Shown: positions 50,984 to 59,755 of the stretch, in pieces
Numbering within the stretch: position 1 is the stretch's first letter
How the letters are laid out: each line of letters opens with the position of its first letter
NCBI GenBank assembly: GCA_045648425.1
Contig: JAZRNV010000150.1
Coordinates: forward strand, 1 to 61,170
Direction: 5' to 3'
DNA: 61,170 nucleotides
From: RGIG2206 sp045648425
GTDB taxonomy: Bacteria; Bacillota; Clostridia; Oscillospirales; Acutalibacteraceae
The notes under the pieces: model-generated
Database searches by the model: none
Seen by the model: only the letters and a program-made list of their open reading frames with translations
Told to the model about the DNA's origin: nothing
Made by a program: the position numbers and the translations under genes

Positions 50984-52393
50984 ATGAAGCCATTTATGGA
51001 CAAGGACTTTTTGCTGACCACCGAAACAGCAAAAGAATTATATCACAAATACGCCGCCGATATGCCAATTGTTGACTACCATTGCCACGTCAGTCCCCGT
51101 GAGATTTATGAGGATGTGCGCTTTGAAAACATCACCCAGGCATGGCTTAAGGGCGACCACTACAAGTGGCGTCTTATGCGCTCAAACGGCGTTGAAGAAA
51201 AATACATTACAGGCGATGCCACCGACAGAGAAATCTTTCAAAAGTTTGCAGAGGCACTCCCCCGCGCCATCGGCAACCCTATGTATCACTGGTGCCATCT
51301 TGAGCTGAAACGCTATTTCGGATATGACGGCATTCTCAACGGCGAAACTGCCGAAGAGGTGTGGAATTTAACCTGTGAAAAGCTTGCTCAGCCCGATATG
51401 TCAGTAAGAGGACTTATTGAAAAGAGCAATGTTGCTTTTATCGGCACTACCGACGGCCCTGCCGACAGTCTTGAGTGGCACCGTTTGATCAAAGAGGAAG
51501 GCAAGCTGAAGGCCACCGTTGCCCCCTCCTTCCGACCCGATGCCGTGCTAAACATCGACAAGGCGGGCTGGCTTGGTCAGATTGACGCCCTCGCAAAGGC
51601 CGCTGATATAGCCATCGTTGACCTCGAATCCCTAAAGGCCGCTTTGGCAAAACGAATCTCATATTTTGATGAGATGGGCTGTCGCGCCAGTGACCACGGT
51701 CTTGACAAAATGGTTTTCTCTGCGGCCGATGATAAAGAGGTAGACAAAATACTTAAGCAAGGTCTTAAGGGCAAGCCCGTTTCTGCCGATGATGCAGAAA
51801 AGCTCAAAACCTGCCTTATAATCTTTTGTGCCAAGCAATACAACCGTTTGGGATGGGTTATGCAGCTTCACTACAACTGCCTGAGAAATCCCAATTCGGC
51901 TATGTTTGCCCGTCTTGGCCCCGACCACGGCTTTGACTGCATAGGCCCCGACAACGGAGGTGCAAAATTAGCCAAGCTGTTAGACGCTCTTTACGCCTGC
52001 GACGGTCTGCCCCGCACGGTTATTTACAGTCTTGACGGCAGTGACAACGCCTTTATCGACTCTATCATCGGTTCCTTCCAGGGCGAGGGTGTAAGAGGCA
52101 AAATTCAGCACGGCAGCGCCTGGTGGTTTAACGATACCCTCGAGGGTATGCGTGACCAGCTTAAGAGCTTGGCCAGTTTAAGCATTTTGGGCAATTTTAT
52201 AGGTATGCTCACCGACTCTCGCAGCTTTTTGAGCTACACCCGTCATGAGTATTTCCGTCGCATTCTTTGCCGGGTTATAGGTGAATGGGTTGAGGGCGGC
52301 GAGTACCCCTGCGATATGAAGCAATTGAGCGAAATTGTTAAAGACATTTGCTGCAACAACGCCTTAAGATATTTTAGTTTGGAGGATAAATAA
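50984..52393 (+). CDS. uxaC: Glucuronate isomerase
   Basis: UxaC interconverts glucuronate and fructuronate (or galacturonate and tagaturonate). The 469-residue metal-dependent TIM-barrel protein shows VDYHCHVSPREIYED (metal-binding His pair), WHRLIKEEGKL, APSFRPDAVLNID, MQLHYNCLRNPNSAMF, GPDNGGAKLAKLLD, and GNFIGMLTDSRSFLSYTRHE with FRRILCRVIGEWVE. The ATG at 50984 is chosen; a GTG 15 bases earlier lies inside the GGGGTG ribosome site. It is coupled to uxuA by a TAATG junction. Confidence 0.96.
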   Translation: MKPFMDKDFLLTTETAKELYHKYAADMPIVDYHCHVSPREIYEDVRFENITQAWLKGDHYKWRLMRSNGVEEKYITGDATDREIFQKFAEALPRAIGNPMYHWCHLELKRYFGYDGILNGETAEEVWNLTCEKLAQPDMSVRGLIEKSNVAFIGTTDGPADSLEWHRLIKEEGKLKATVAPSFRPDAVLNIDKAGWLGQIDALAKAADIAIVDLESLKAALAKRISYFDEMGCRASDHGLDKMVFSAADDKEVDKILKQGLKGKPVSADDAEKLKTCLIIFCAKQYNRLGWVMQLHYNCLRNPNSAMFARLGPDHGFDCIGPDNGGAKLAKLLDALYACDGLPRTVIYSLDGSDNAFIDSIIGSFQGEGVRGKIQHGSAWWFNDTLEGMRDQLKSLASLSILGNFIGMLTDSRSFLSYTRHEYFRRILCRVIGEWVEGGEYPCDMKQLSEIVKDICCNNALRYFSLEDK

Positions 52394-53445
52394 TGAGTAT
52401 GAAGCTCTCTTTCAGATGGTATGGTGAGAGTGACCCCATTTCGTTGGAATACATCTCTCAGATTCCAAATATGCGTTCTATCGTTTCGGCCGTTTATGAC
52501 GTTAAGCCGGGCGAGGTCTGGCCCTGCGAAAGTCTCGAAAAGATGAAAAGCAGTTGCGAACAACAGGGACTGGTTTTTGACGTGGTTGAATCCATCCCCG
52601 TGCACGAGGATATTAAGCTGGGCAGAGGAAATGTTAATGAGCTGCTCGAAACCTATTGCGAAAACATAAGGCGCTGTGCCCAATACGGTGTAAAGTGCGT
52701 TACCTATAACTTTATGCCGGTTTTTGACTGGACTCGTACTCAGCTTGACAAAAAGGCCCCCGACGGCTCAACCAGTCTTGTTATGTATTGGGATCAAATG
52801 AAGGGCCTTGACCCTCTTAAAGACGATATCCATCTGCCTGGTTGGGACTCAAGCTACACCCAAAGCGAGGTGCGCGAGCTTATTTCGGCCTACGGTGAGC
52901 TTGGCGAAGAGGGACTTTGGCGCAACCTTGAGCACTTTGTAAAAACCGTTATGCCGGTTGCTGAAGAGTGCGGTGTAAGAATGGCCATTCATCCCGATGA
53001 CCCTCCCTATCCCATTTTCGGTTTGCCCCGCATTATCACCTGCGAGGAAAATCTCGACCGCTTCTTAAAGCTTTACGACAGCCCTGCAAACAGTCTTTGC
53101 CTTTGCACAGGCAGTTTGGGCTGTGCCGCATCAAACGATGTTGTGGCCATGGTCAAAAAATATGCCGCTATGGACAGAATCGCATTTATGCACATACGTA
53201 ACGTCAAGGTTATGGAGGACGGCTCTTTTGAAGAGAGAGCTCACCTTTCCGACTGCGGCTCGCTGGATATTTATGAAATTGTTAAAGCCCTTGTGGATAA
53301 CGGCTTTGACGGATATGTTCGTCCTGACCACGGCAGAATGATTTGGGGAGAAACAGGCAAACCCGGATACGGCCTTTTTGACCGCGCATTGGGTGCCGCT
53401 TATATTAACGGATTGTTTGAAGCTTGCGAAAAGGCCAATAAATAA
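52393..53445 (+). CDS. uxuA: D-mannonate dehydratase
   Basis: UxuA converts mannonate to 2-keto-3-deoxygluconate. The 350 residues include SFRWYGESDPISLEYISQIP, VVESIPVHEDIKLG, YNFMPVFDWTRT, IHPDDPPYPIFGLPRI, LCLCTGSLG and YVRPDHGRMIWGE, all standard for the family. The start codon overlaps the uxaC stop (TAATG). No KDG kinase or aldolase gene is in this window, so the later steps are encoded elsewhere. Confidence 0.97.
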   Translation: MSMKLSFRWYGESDPISLEYISQIPNMRSIVSAVYDVKPGEVWPCESLEKMKSSCEQQGLVFDVVESIPVHEDIKLGRGNVNELLETYCENIRRCAQYGVKCVTYNFMPVFDWTRTQLDKKAPDGSTSLVMYWDQMKGLDPLKDDIHLPGWDSSYTQSEVRELISAYGELGEEGLWRNLEHFVKTVMPVAEECGVRMAIHPDDPPYPIFGLPRIITCEENLDRFLKLYDSPANSLCLCTGSLGCAASNDVVAMVKKYAAMDRIAFMHIRNVKVMEDGSFEERAHLSDCGSLDIYEIVKALVDNGFDGYVRPDHGRMIWGETGKPGYGLFDRALGAAYINGLFEACEKANK

Positions 53446-53457
53446 AGGAGTATCAAT

Positions 53458-54309
53458 ATGAACACAAATTGTTTGAATACCAATCTCAACGGCAAGGTTG
53501 CCGTTGTTACCGGCGCCGGCGGTGTGCTCTGTTCTTATTTTGCAAAGGTGCTTGCCCGTGCGGGAGCAAAGGTTGCTTTGCTTGACCTTAACGAAGAGGC
53601 CGCTAAAAGCTTTGCCGACGAAATTGTTGCTGAGGGCGGCATCGCCAAGGCATATGCCTGCAACGTGCTTGACAAAGGCATTTGTTTGGATGTTGCTTCA
53701 AAGGTTTTGGCCGATTTAGGTCCTTGCGATTTGCTGGTAAACGGCGCAGGCGGTAATAATCCCCGCGCCACCACCGATAAAGAATATTTTGAGCTTGGCG
53801 ACATTGACGCCGACACCAAGAGCTTTTTTGACCTTGATGCCGACGGAGTGGGCTTTGTGTTTAACCTGAACTTTTTGGGCACCCTTATCCCCACCCAGGC
53901 CTTTGCTTCTCAGATGGTGGGCCGTGAGGGTTGCAGCATCATCAACATTTCATCAATGAATGCCTTTACTCCCCTTACAAAAATTCCTGCCTATTCAGGC
54001 GCGAAGGCAGCCATTTCAAACTTTACTCAGTGGTTGGCCGTTCACTTCTCAAGGGTGGGCATCAGAGTCAACGCCATCGCTCCCGGCTTTTTCTCTACCA
54101 AGCAAAACGCAAAGCTCCTTTGGAATGATGACGGCACTCCTACTGCTCGCACAGGCAAAATCCTTGCCGCCACTCCCATGGGGCGCTTCGGTAAAACCGA
54201 GGAGCTTGAGGGCGGATTGCTCTTTTTGGCCAATGAGGAGGCAGCCGGCTTTATTACCGGCGTGGTGCTTCCCATCGACGGCGGATTCTCTGCTTATTCA
54301 GGCGTTTAA
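53458..54309 (+). CDS. SDR-family oxidoreductase, probable D-mannonate oxidoreductase (fructuronate reductase)
   Basis: The 283-residue classical short-chain dehydrogenase has an N-terminal TGAGGVLCSYFAKVLA nucleotide loop, NGAGGNNPRAT, catalytic Ser in NISSMNAF, and YSGAKAAI giving the Tyr-x3-Lys pair. Its C-terminus GVVLPIDGGFSAYSGV is typical of the SDR-type fructuronate reductases seen in Firmicutes. Position 12 bases after uxuA supports reduction of fructuronate to mannonate, completing the isomerase-reductase-dehydratase sequence. AAAGGAG precedes the ATG. Confidence 0.92.
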   Translation: MNTNCLNTNLNGKVAVVTGAGGVLCSYFAKVLARAGAKVALLDLNEEAAKSFADEIVAEGGIAKAYACNVLDKGICLDVASKVLADLGPCDLLVNGAGGNNPRATTDKEYFELGDIDADTKSFFDLDADGVGFVFNLNFLGTLIPTQAFASQMVGREGCSIINISSMNAFTPLTKIPAYSGAKAAISNFTQWLAVHFSRVGIRVNAIAPGFFSTKQNAKLLWNDDGTPTARTGKILAATPMGRFGKTEELEGGLLFLANEEAAGFITGVVLPIDGGFSAYSGV

Positions 54310-54319
54310 TTAAAAAAGT

Positions 54320-54356
54320 AAAAATGCTCAAGTGCAAAAACACTTGGACATTTTTT
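54320..54356 (+). terminator. Terminator of the glucuronate operon
   Basis: Fifteen-base arms (54320-54334 with 54341-54355) pair except for a 2-base internal mismatch, followed by six T. Confidence 0.8.
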
Positions 54357-54357
54357 A

Positions 54358-54386
54358 TTGTAATTTATATTCCTTTATGGTAAAAT
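54358..54386 (+). promoter_or_regulatory. Promoter of the acyl-ACP thioesterase gene
   Basis: TTGTAA (54358-54363) and TAAAAT (54381-54386) lie 17 bases apart, starting right where the preceding terminator ends. Confidence 0.7.
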
Positions 54387-54414
54387 GGCCTTACTTATCA
54401 AAGGAGTAAAATTT

Positions 54415-55131
54415 ATGAATAAGCTTGACGTTAATTATTATTTGCGCACCTCTGATTTTGATATGAAAAGTCGCATTCATCCTTCTGCCGTACTCGACCT
54501 GTTTCAGGATGTTGCAGGTTGTCACGCCATCAAGCTGGGGTGCGGCTTTGAAGATATAATCAAAAAAAATCTGTTATGGATGGTTACGCGCGTCAAATTT
54601 TCATTGATAAAAACGCCGCCGAAAAACGCTTACGTAAAGGTATCAACCTGGCCGCTGGAGCCCAACCGTCTTTTGTTTCAGCGCGAATATTGCGTTAGCA
54701 ACGACGAGGGCGAGCTGCTTATTAAGGGCTCATCCGAATGGGCGGTGGTAGACTGTGAAAAGCGCAAGCTGGCTCCCTCGGCAGGGGTATACCCCGAAAT
54801 GGAGTTTCTGACCGACAAAAACTACGATGGCAGATTGCCCCGACTGCACGATTTTGAGCAGACGGGAGAGGGTGTTGACATTGTGCCTACCTTCAGCGAC
54901 ATTGACTGCAACGGGCACGTGAACAACATCAAATATGCCCTCTATGTTGTTAACGTCGTGTCTCCCCATGAGGATGCCGTTATCACCGACTTTCAAATTG
55001 ATTATCACAAAGAAATTCAACCGGGCGAAAGGATTACCCTTTATCACAAGCGTGAATGCAACACTGTTTTTGCCAAGGGTGTCAACAGGTCGGGAGACAA
55101 TATGTTTTTATGCAAGTTTGAGATGATATAA
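54415..55131 (+). CDS. Acyl-ACP thioesterase (hotdog fold)
   Basis: The 238-residue protein is a bacterial acyl-ACP thioesterase of the plant FatA/FatB-related type: two hotdog modules. Residues about 1-130 hold RIHPSAVLDLFQDVAGCHA and WMVTRVKFSLIKTPP. The second contains FSDIDCNGHVNNIKYALYV, the usual site for the catalytic Asp/Asn/His set. It releases free fatty acids from acyl carrier protein. AAAGGAG lies 8 bases before the ATG at 54415. It is monocistronic between two terminators. Confidence 0.92.
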   Translation: MNKLDVNYYLRTSDFDMKSRIHPSAVLDLFQDVAGCHAIKLGCGFEDIIKKNLLWMVTRVKFSLIKTPPKNAYVKVSTWPLEPNRLLFQREYCVSNDEGELLIKGSSEWAVVDCEKRKLAPSAGVYPEMEFLTDKNYDGRLPRLHDFEQTGEGVDIVPTFSDIDCNGHVNNIKYALYVVNVVSPHEDAVITDFQIDYHKEIQPGERITLYHKRECNTVFAKGVNRSGDNMFLCKFEMI

Positions 55132-55172
55132 AAAAACGCCTTCTGAGTTAAAGCTCAGAAGGTGCTTTTTTT
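55131..55172. terminator. Bidirectional terminator after the thioesterase gene
   Basis: CCTTCTGAG (55139-55147) pairs with CTCAGAAGG (55154-55162) around a 6-base loop, with an A-run before and a T-run after. It serves both convergent genes. Confidence 0.9.
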
Positions 55173-56565
55173 AATTCAGTTTTACGCTGCCCAAAGTGTA
55201 CAGCTTGCCGTCAAAGAGCTTTTGATTTAAAGCAAGGCGGATGGGGGTATCGCCCTCAAAGATGCCTAAGCAAACCTCGTATTCACCTTGTGGAACGGCT
55301 GACAAATCAAGAGGATAGCTTTGGATATAAGGCGTATCGGGCAGCCAATTTTTATTTTCTGCCGCTCCATCGTAAACTGTATAGGTTTTATCGTCATTAC
55401 GCAATACAATTTGAGCTGTGTAACCGTAATAAGTAGGAGCAAAGCCGCGATTGACCATTGTTATACGCATCATACATTTGGTATGTGCCAATGCGGGAGG
55501 CAACTCAAACCCCTCTACAAAATACCAATAACCCAATCGGTTGGCTATATAATCGTGCAGATAGCCGTATTGCTCCAACCATCTGTCAACATAGCCGTGA
55601 AAGCCCGCAAAGGTTGCGTGGGCACGCTTGACAGCCTCTAACAAAGGAAGGCCATCCTTAATATTTTCTTTTTCATCTATCTGCCACAGGTGGCCAAACT
55701 CAATATCAACGGGCGCGGTTTTGTAATAGCGGTCAAACAAATCGTGGGTTATAAGGGTATCGTAGCCGTAACGCTGGGTGTAATACGGCACGCCTATTGA
55801 ATCGTCACGCATACCCATTCCCATTGCGTAGGCATATTCGGACAGACGGACGGCTCCTTCACGATCGGTATTGTAGATGGCGATAAGCAGGCCGTAATTC
55901 ATTGTAAGTCTTGTTTTTACAAAGTGGCGGATGTGCATATCTACATGAGGTTGATAGGCCTCGGCAGGATAGTTAGTCCACGAGCCAAAAGAGGTATGGC
56001 CCTCGCCCCAAGTGCCGAAAGTGCCGATATCAACGCTTTCCACAAGGGGATGGCCATCATAACGTTGGGCAAAGGCAGCCACAAATTTATCCAAATGCTC
56101 CAAAAAGATGGGGTCATCATACACGGGCTCCAAATCTGCCTCTGTCTTGATGGCCTTGGCGCCCAGCTCATACACCCATTCGGGAGTAGCGGAATAATCG
56201 GCAGTTTTGTTGGCTTCGTAGGTGCAAAGACGGAAGATAAACTTAAACCCAAACATTGCGTATTGGTCAAAAATCTCGTCGATTATATTAAACTTGAACT
56301 TGCCCTGCTCAGGCTCCAAATCTGACCAGTCAAGGCGCAAATACAAAAATTTGGTGCCGGGCAAATCCTTAATATCCTCGGGGTTCTTGATGCCGTCACG
56401 ATAAAAGGAACGATGCATTCCGTTATCAACAAAGTGAATGTACCAGCCCTTGTGGGGGTTGGTAAGCACGGTTATATCATCTCTATATCCGCTAAGGTCG
56501 GTATAATAAAGAGGATTTGCGTTGTTGGTAAGCTTGTAGTAACCAATAGGTTTTACATCTTTCAT
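55171..56565 (-). CDS. DUF4832 (with DUF4874-like N-terminus) protein, glycosidase-like barrel
   Basis: The 464-residue protein without signal peptide has an N-terminal part of beta/alpha-barrel type with NPHKGWYIHFVDNG, YLRLDWSDLEPEQGKFKF and FKFIFRLCTYEANKT, then VESVDIGTFGTWGEGHTSF, where Glu is placed like an acid/base residue. The C-terminal part (about 330-464) matches my memory of DUF4832, with FELPP, RITMVNRGFAPTYYGY and LDLSAVPQGEYEVCLGI. It probably acts on a carbohydrate in the cytoplasm; that is inference. It is 2 bases downstream of the PAP2 gene. Confidence 0.82.
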   Translation of the reverse strand: MKDVKPIGYYKLTNNANPLYYTDLSGYRDDITVLTNPHKGWYIHFVDNGMHRSFYRDGIKNPEDIKDLPGTKFLYLRLDWSDLEPEQGKFKFNIIDEIFDQYAMFGFKFIFRLCTYEANKTADYSATPEWVYELGAKAIKTEADLEPVYDDPIFLEHLDKFVAAFAQRYDGHPLVESVDIGTFGTWGEGHTSFGSWTNYPAEAYQPHVDMHIRHFVKTRLTMNYGLLIAIYNTDREGAVRLSEYAYAMGMGMRDDSIGVPYYTQRYGYDTLITHDLFDRYYKTAPVDIEFGHLWQIDEKENIKDGLPLLEAVKRAHATFAGFHGYVDRWLEQYGYLHDYIANRLGYWYFVEGFELPPALAHTKCMMRITMVNRGFAPTYYGYTAQIVLRNDDKTYTVYDGAAENKNWLPDTPYIQSYPLDLSAVPQGEYEVCLGIFEGDTPIRLALNQKLFDGKLYTLGSVKLN

Positions 56566-56567
56566 AA

Positions 56568-57491
56568 TTACTTCCTCTTTCGTGAAATTCTGTTTAAAAA
56601 TTTAAAGGTCATGGGCCAGACACATCCTGCAAAGGCGGTCATTATAAAATATCTTACTCCGTCGGCCACATAGTTTTCGCCCATAATCATATAGAGGGGC
56701 TGCTTAAGTCCGACTTTGATGGCCATTGCAAAGCCAAAGCCAAAAATCAGTTTGATAAGCTGAATCCACCATACCGCTTTGGTTTCAAATTTAATAAAAC
56801 GAACATCCAATTCAAAAGAGAGCCACAAGCCGCTTATGCACCCCAGCATTGTATAGGCGGTTTTTATGCCGTGCTGCAGGTTTTCGGTGTCGGTATCGGC
56901 AGGAAATTTGAAGGTGTGCACAAAGACAAGATAGAGAATTGCAAAGACAAGCATTGCTGCAAAAACCACTCTTGTCCAAAAATCCTTCCGTATGGCTTTG
57001 GCTAAAAATGGATAAATGCCAAAAACAAGCACCAGCGCCAGCAAGATGGACACACCCACATCAGCAGGGGTATGAACGCCAAGGTACATTCTTGAAAAGG
57101 CCACCAGCAGGCAAAGAGCGACACAACCTACGCGCACCCACAAATTGCGACTCCACCGTGCGATGCCGCCGTAAACGCCAACCGCTGTCTGAGTGTGACC
57201 GCTGGGAAAGGAGTATCCCGTTGCCCCTTCGGTGGCATCACCCACAACCGTTAAGGTGTTGTCTTTAACCCACGGACGGGGGATGCGAAAAATAAGCTTT
57301 AAAAACTGATTAAGCACGGTGCCCGTCAGCCCCACCGCAAAAAGGTAGTAGCCCCATCGCTTATTGATGCACCAAAAAAACACCATGCCGACAACTATAA
57401 ATATTGTTTCTTCACCCAACTGTGTAACAAGTTCAAAAAAATCGTTAAAAAAGGGGGTTCGTATCCCTTCAAGAAAATGCAGAAAATCCAT
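56568..57491 (-). CDS. PAP2-family membrane phosphatase
   Basis: The 307-residue membrane protein has about eight hydrophobic segments. The phosphatase signature is present: a Lys/Arg-Pro first motif near LIFRIPRPWVKD, PSGHTQTAVGVYGG as the second and SRMYLGVHTPADVG as the third. Substrates are lipid or polyprenyl phosphates, for example undecaprenyl pyrophosphate. The long C-terminal half beyond the third motif is unusual and carries three or more extra helices. GGAGG 8 bases before the ATG at 57489-57491 fixes the start. It precedes the DUF4832 gene by 2 bases. Confidence 0.9.
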   Translation of the reverse strand: MDFLHFLEGIRTPFFNDFFELVTQLGEETIFIVVGMVFFWCINKRWGYYLFAVGLTGTVLNQFLKLIFRIPRPWVKDNTLTVVGDATEGATGYSFPSGHTQTAVGVYGGIARWSRNLWVRVGCVALCLLVAFSRMYLGVHTPADVGVSILLALVLVFGIYPFLAKAIRKDFWTRVVFAAMLVFAILYLVFVHTFKFPADTDTENLQHGIKTAYTMLGCISGLWLSFELDVRFIKFETKAVWWIQLIKLIFGFGFAMAIKVGLKQPLYMIMGENYVADGVRYFIMTAFAGCVWPMTFKFLNRISRKRK

Positions 57492-57665
57492 ATTTTCCAC
57501 CTCCTCGTTCATTATACAATAAACCTGTGGCGCATACAAGGGGGCAATTTGGTCAGGTTATCGTAGAAAATCGGTCATTTTGTAAGGTTTTGCCCTGCCT
57601 TTTGATGCTTTTTTGTTACAATAACTAAAATATTCATATAAAATTTGAAATATTGTTTTTTGCTG

Positions 57666-57694
57666 TTGACTTTGCCGTGATAAAGTGCTAATAT
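57666..57694 (+). promoter_or_regulatory. Promoter of the histidine operon
   Basis: TTGACT (57666-57671) and TAATAT (57689-57694) lie 17 bases apart, 34 bases before the yerC ATG. The short leader leaves no space for a T-box or attenuator ahead of yerC. Confidence 0.8.
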
Positions 57695-57728
57695 ATGAAA
57701 GTATCAATTTTTAAAGTGAGGGATTGTT

Positions 57729-58025
57729 ATGGCCAATTTACATTCACAGGCGGTTGACCGTCTGTTTGAAGCCATCTTGAACCTTGAATCGGCAGAAGAG
57801 TGCTACGGCTTTTTTGAAGATATTTGCACCATTAAAGAAATTCAGGATATGTCTCAACGGTTAGAGGTTGCCATCCTTTTGCGCAATGGGCTTAACTATC
57901 AGGATATCTCTAAAAAAACCGGCGTCAGCACAGCCACCATCAGCCGCGTAAGCAAATGCCTCAATTATGGCAGCGGCGGTTATTCTGCCGCCATCGAAAA
58001 ACTGGAAAGCTCGGAGAATTTGTAA
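57729..58025 (+). CDS. YerC/YecD family TrpR-related DNA-binding protein
   Basis: The 98-residue protein has the TrpR-like fold: FEDICTIKEIQDMSQRLEVA, then the HTH LNYQDISKKTGVSTATISRVSKCLNYG. Clostridial relatives are often found at the head of his operons and are thought to regulate them. GAGGG lies 6 bases before the ATG. It is first in yerC-hisZ-hisG-hisD-hisC, so autoregulation of histidine synthesis is likely but not shown. Confidence 0.93.
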   Translation: MANLHSQAVDRLFEAILNLESAEECYGFFEDICTIKEIQDMSQRLEVAILLRNGLNYQDISKKTGVSTATISRVSKCLNYGSGGYSAAIEKLESSENL

Positions 58026-58026
58026 T

Positions 58027-59136
58027 ATGAACAGTGTACTCACCAATGAAGAAAAGGTCATTTTTAATCTGCGCTCTCTTTATGACAGCTACGGCTACAG
58101 CCGCTTTAAGATGAGCAAATTTGAAGAATATGACCTATATGCAAAAAATAAAGACTTTTTGATTTCTGACAGCGTTATAACCTTTAACGATGCCAACGGC
58201 AAGTTGCTTGCCCTTAAGCCCGACGTTACCCTTTCAATTATCAAAAACTGTGACGAGGGCAAGGGTGTAAAAAAGGTTTATTATAACGAAAACGTTTACC
58301 GTCTTGCCAAGGGCACCCATTCTTTTAAAGAAATTATGCAGGTTGGTCTTGAGTGTGTAGGCGAGGTTGACGGCTATTGCATCGCAGAGGTGCTTTTGCT
58401 GGCCGCAAAAAGTCTTAAGCTCATATCAGAAAGCTGCTTGATTGATATTTCTCACCTGGGCATCGTCTCTGACATTATTGACCGTGAAAACGTAAGCGTT
58501 GATACTCGCAACCGCATTATCAAATGCATTGGTGAAAAAAACGAGCACGACCTTGCAAAAATATGCGACGAGGGCGCCATCAGTGAGGATTGCTGCTCTG
58601 CTCTTTGCACCCTGTGCAACACCTACGGCAAGCCCGAAAAGGTTATACCCCGACTTAAAGCTATGTCTGCGGTGGTTAATCCTCTGCTGGTTGCCCAGCT
58701 TGAGACGGTCGCAGATGCTCTTGAGAGCGAAGGCCTTAAGGATATGCTTAACATCGATTTCTCAGTTGTAAGCGACATTAAATACTACAACGGAATCACC
58801 TTTAAGGGCTTTGTTGAATCGGTGCCCGATGCCGTGCTTTCAGGCGGACAGTATGACCGTCTGATGCAAAAGATGGGCAAAAAGTCCAAGGCCATCGGTT
58901 TTGCCGTTTATACCGATTTGCTTCAGCGTCTCAATCCCAGCCATGCTCCTTATGACGTTGACACCCTTCTTATTTATGATGATGGCTGTGACGTTTCAAA
59001 GCTGCTGCAAGCGGTTTCTTCCATCAGCAGTGAGGGCTGCTCGGTATCGGCTCAAAAGCAGATTCCCGAAAAAATTACATTCCGCCGATTGATGAAATTT
59101 GACGGCAAAGAGGTGACCGAAATTGAAAATGCTTAA
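58027..59136 (+). CDS. hisZ: ATP phosphoribosyltransferase regulatory subunit HisZ
   Basis: HisZ is a class II histidyl-tRNA synthetase-like protein without aminoacylation activity, forming an octamer with short HisG. The 369 residues include LKPDVTLSIIKNCDEG, KKVYYNENVYRLAKG, FKEIMQVGLECVG and a late SGGQYDRLMQKMG. The C-terminal anticodon-binding domain of HisS is much reduced. The start ATG is 1 base after the yerC stop region. Its 3' end overlaps hisG by 14 bases. Confidence 0.94.
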   Translation: MNSVLTNEEKVIFNLRSLYDSYGYSRFKMSKFEEYDLYAKNKDFLISDSVITFNDANGKLLALKPDVTLSIIKNCDEGKGVKKVYYNENVYRLAKGTHSFKEIMQVGLECVGEVDGYCIAEVLLLAAKSLKLISESCLIDISHLGIVSDIIDRENVSVDTRNRIIKCIGEKNEHDLAKICDEGAISEDCCSALCTLCNTYGKPEKVIPRLKAMSAVVNPLLVAQLETVADALESEGLKDMLNIDFSVVSDIKYYNGITFKGFVESVPDAVLSGGQYDRLMQKMGKKSKAIGFAVYTDLLQRLNPSHAPYDVDTLLIYDDGCDVSKLLQAVSSISSEGCSVSAQKQIPEKITFRRLMKFDGKEVTEIENA

Positions 59137-59752
59137 CGTTGCCCTGCCTAAAGGCAGACTGGGCGAAAAGGTCTATGCCATGTTTGAAAAGGCGGGCTTT
59201 GAGTGCCCATCTATAAAAGAAAATAACCGAAAGCTAATATTTGAAAATGAACAGGCAGGCGTTCGGTATTTTTGGGTCAAGCCCTCGGATGTTGCCATTT
59301 ATGTTGAGCGAGGCGCCGCAGATATTGGTGTTGCAGGCAAGGATATTTTACTTGAGTATGAGCCCGATGTTTATGAGCTGTTTGACCTTGATATCGGTAA
59401 ATGCCGTATGGCCGTTGCCGCTAAAAAGGATTTTCGTGACAATCCCCAAAGCACCCTTAGAGTTGCCACAAAATTTTCAAACATTGCCCGCAGCTATTAC
59501 GCTTCAAAGGGAAGAGACATTGATATAATTCATCTTAACGGTTCAATAGAGATTGCGCCCATTCTTGATTTGTCAGACGTTATTGTAGATATTGTTGAAA
59601 CAGGCACCACACTTAAAGAGAACAATCTTGAGGTTTTTGAAACCATCGTTCCCATCAGTGCCCGACTGATAGCCAACAAATCGTCCTTTAAATTTAAGGG
59701 CGACATCATCGAAAAAATCGTGCGCTCATTGGCGACACAGACAGAGGTATAA
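59123..59752 (+). CDS. hisG: ATP phosphoribosyltransferase catalytic subunit, short form
   Basis: HisG performs the first step of histidine synthesis (ATP plus PRPP). The 209 residues match the short form that requires HisZ: LNVALPKGRLGEKV, DVAIYVERGAADIGVAGKDIL, RVATKFSNIARSYY and the PRPP loop VDIVETGTTLKENNL. The regulatory C-terminal domain of long HisG is absent, as expected. GAGGTG lies 7 bases before a TTG at 59123; an ATG two codons later is 13 bases away, so TTG is preferred. Confidence 0.96.
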   Translation: MKMLNVALPKGRLGEKVYAMFEKAGFECPSIKENNRKLIFENEQAGVRYFWVKPSDVAIYVERGAADIGVAGKDILLEYEPDVYELFDLDIGKCRMAVAAKKDFRDNPQSTLRVATKFSNIARSYYASKGRDIDIIHLNGSIEIAPILDLSDVIVDIVETGTTLKENNLEVFETIVPISARLIANKSSFKFKGDIIEKIVRSLATQTEV

Positions 59753-59755
59753 ACA

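Noticed and set aside
57695..57728. T-box or attenuator ahead of the histidine operon
   Set aside because: Only about 28 bases lie between the expected transcript start and yerC, too short for a T-box, and no His codon run is present.
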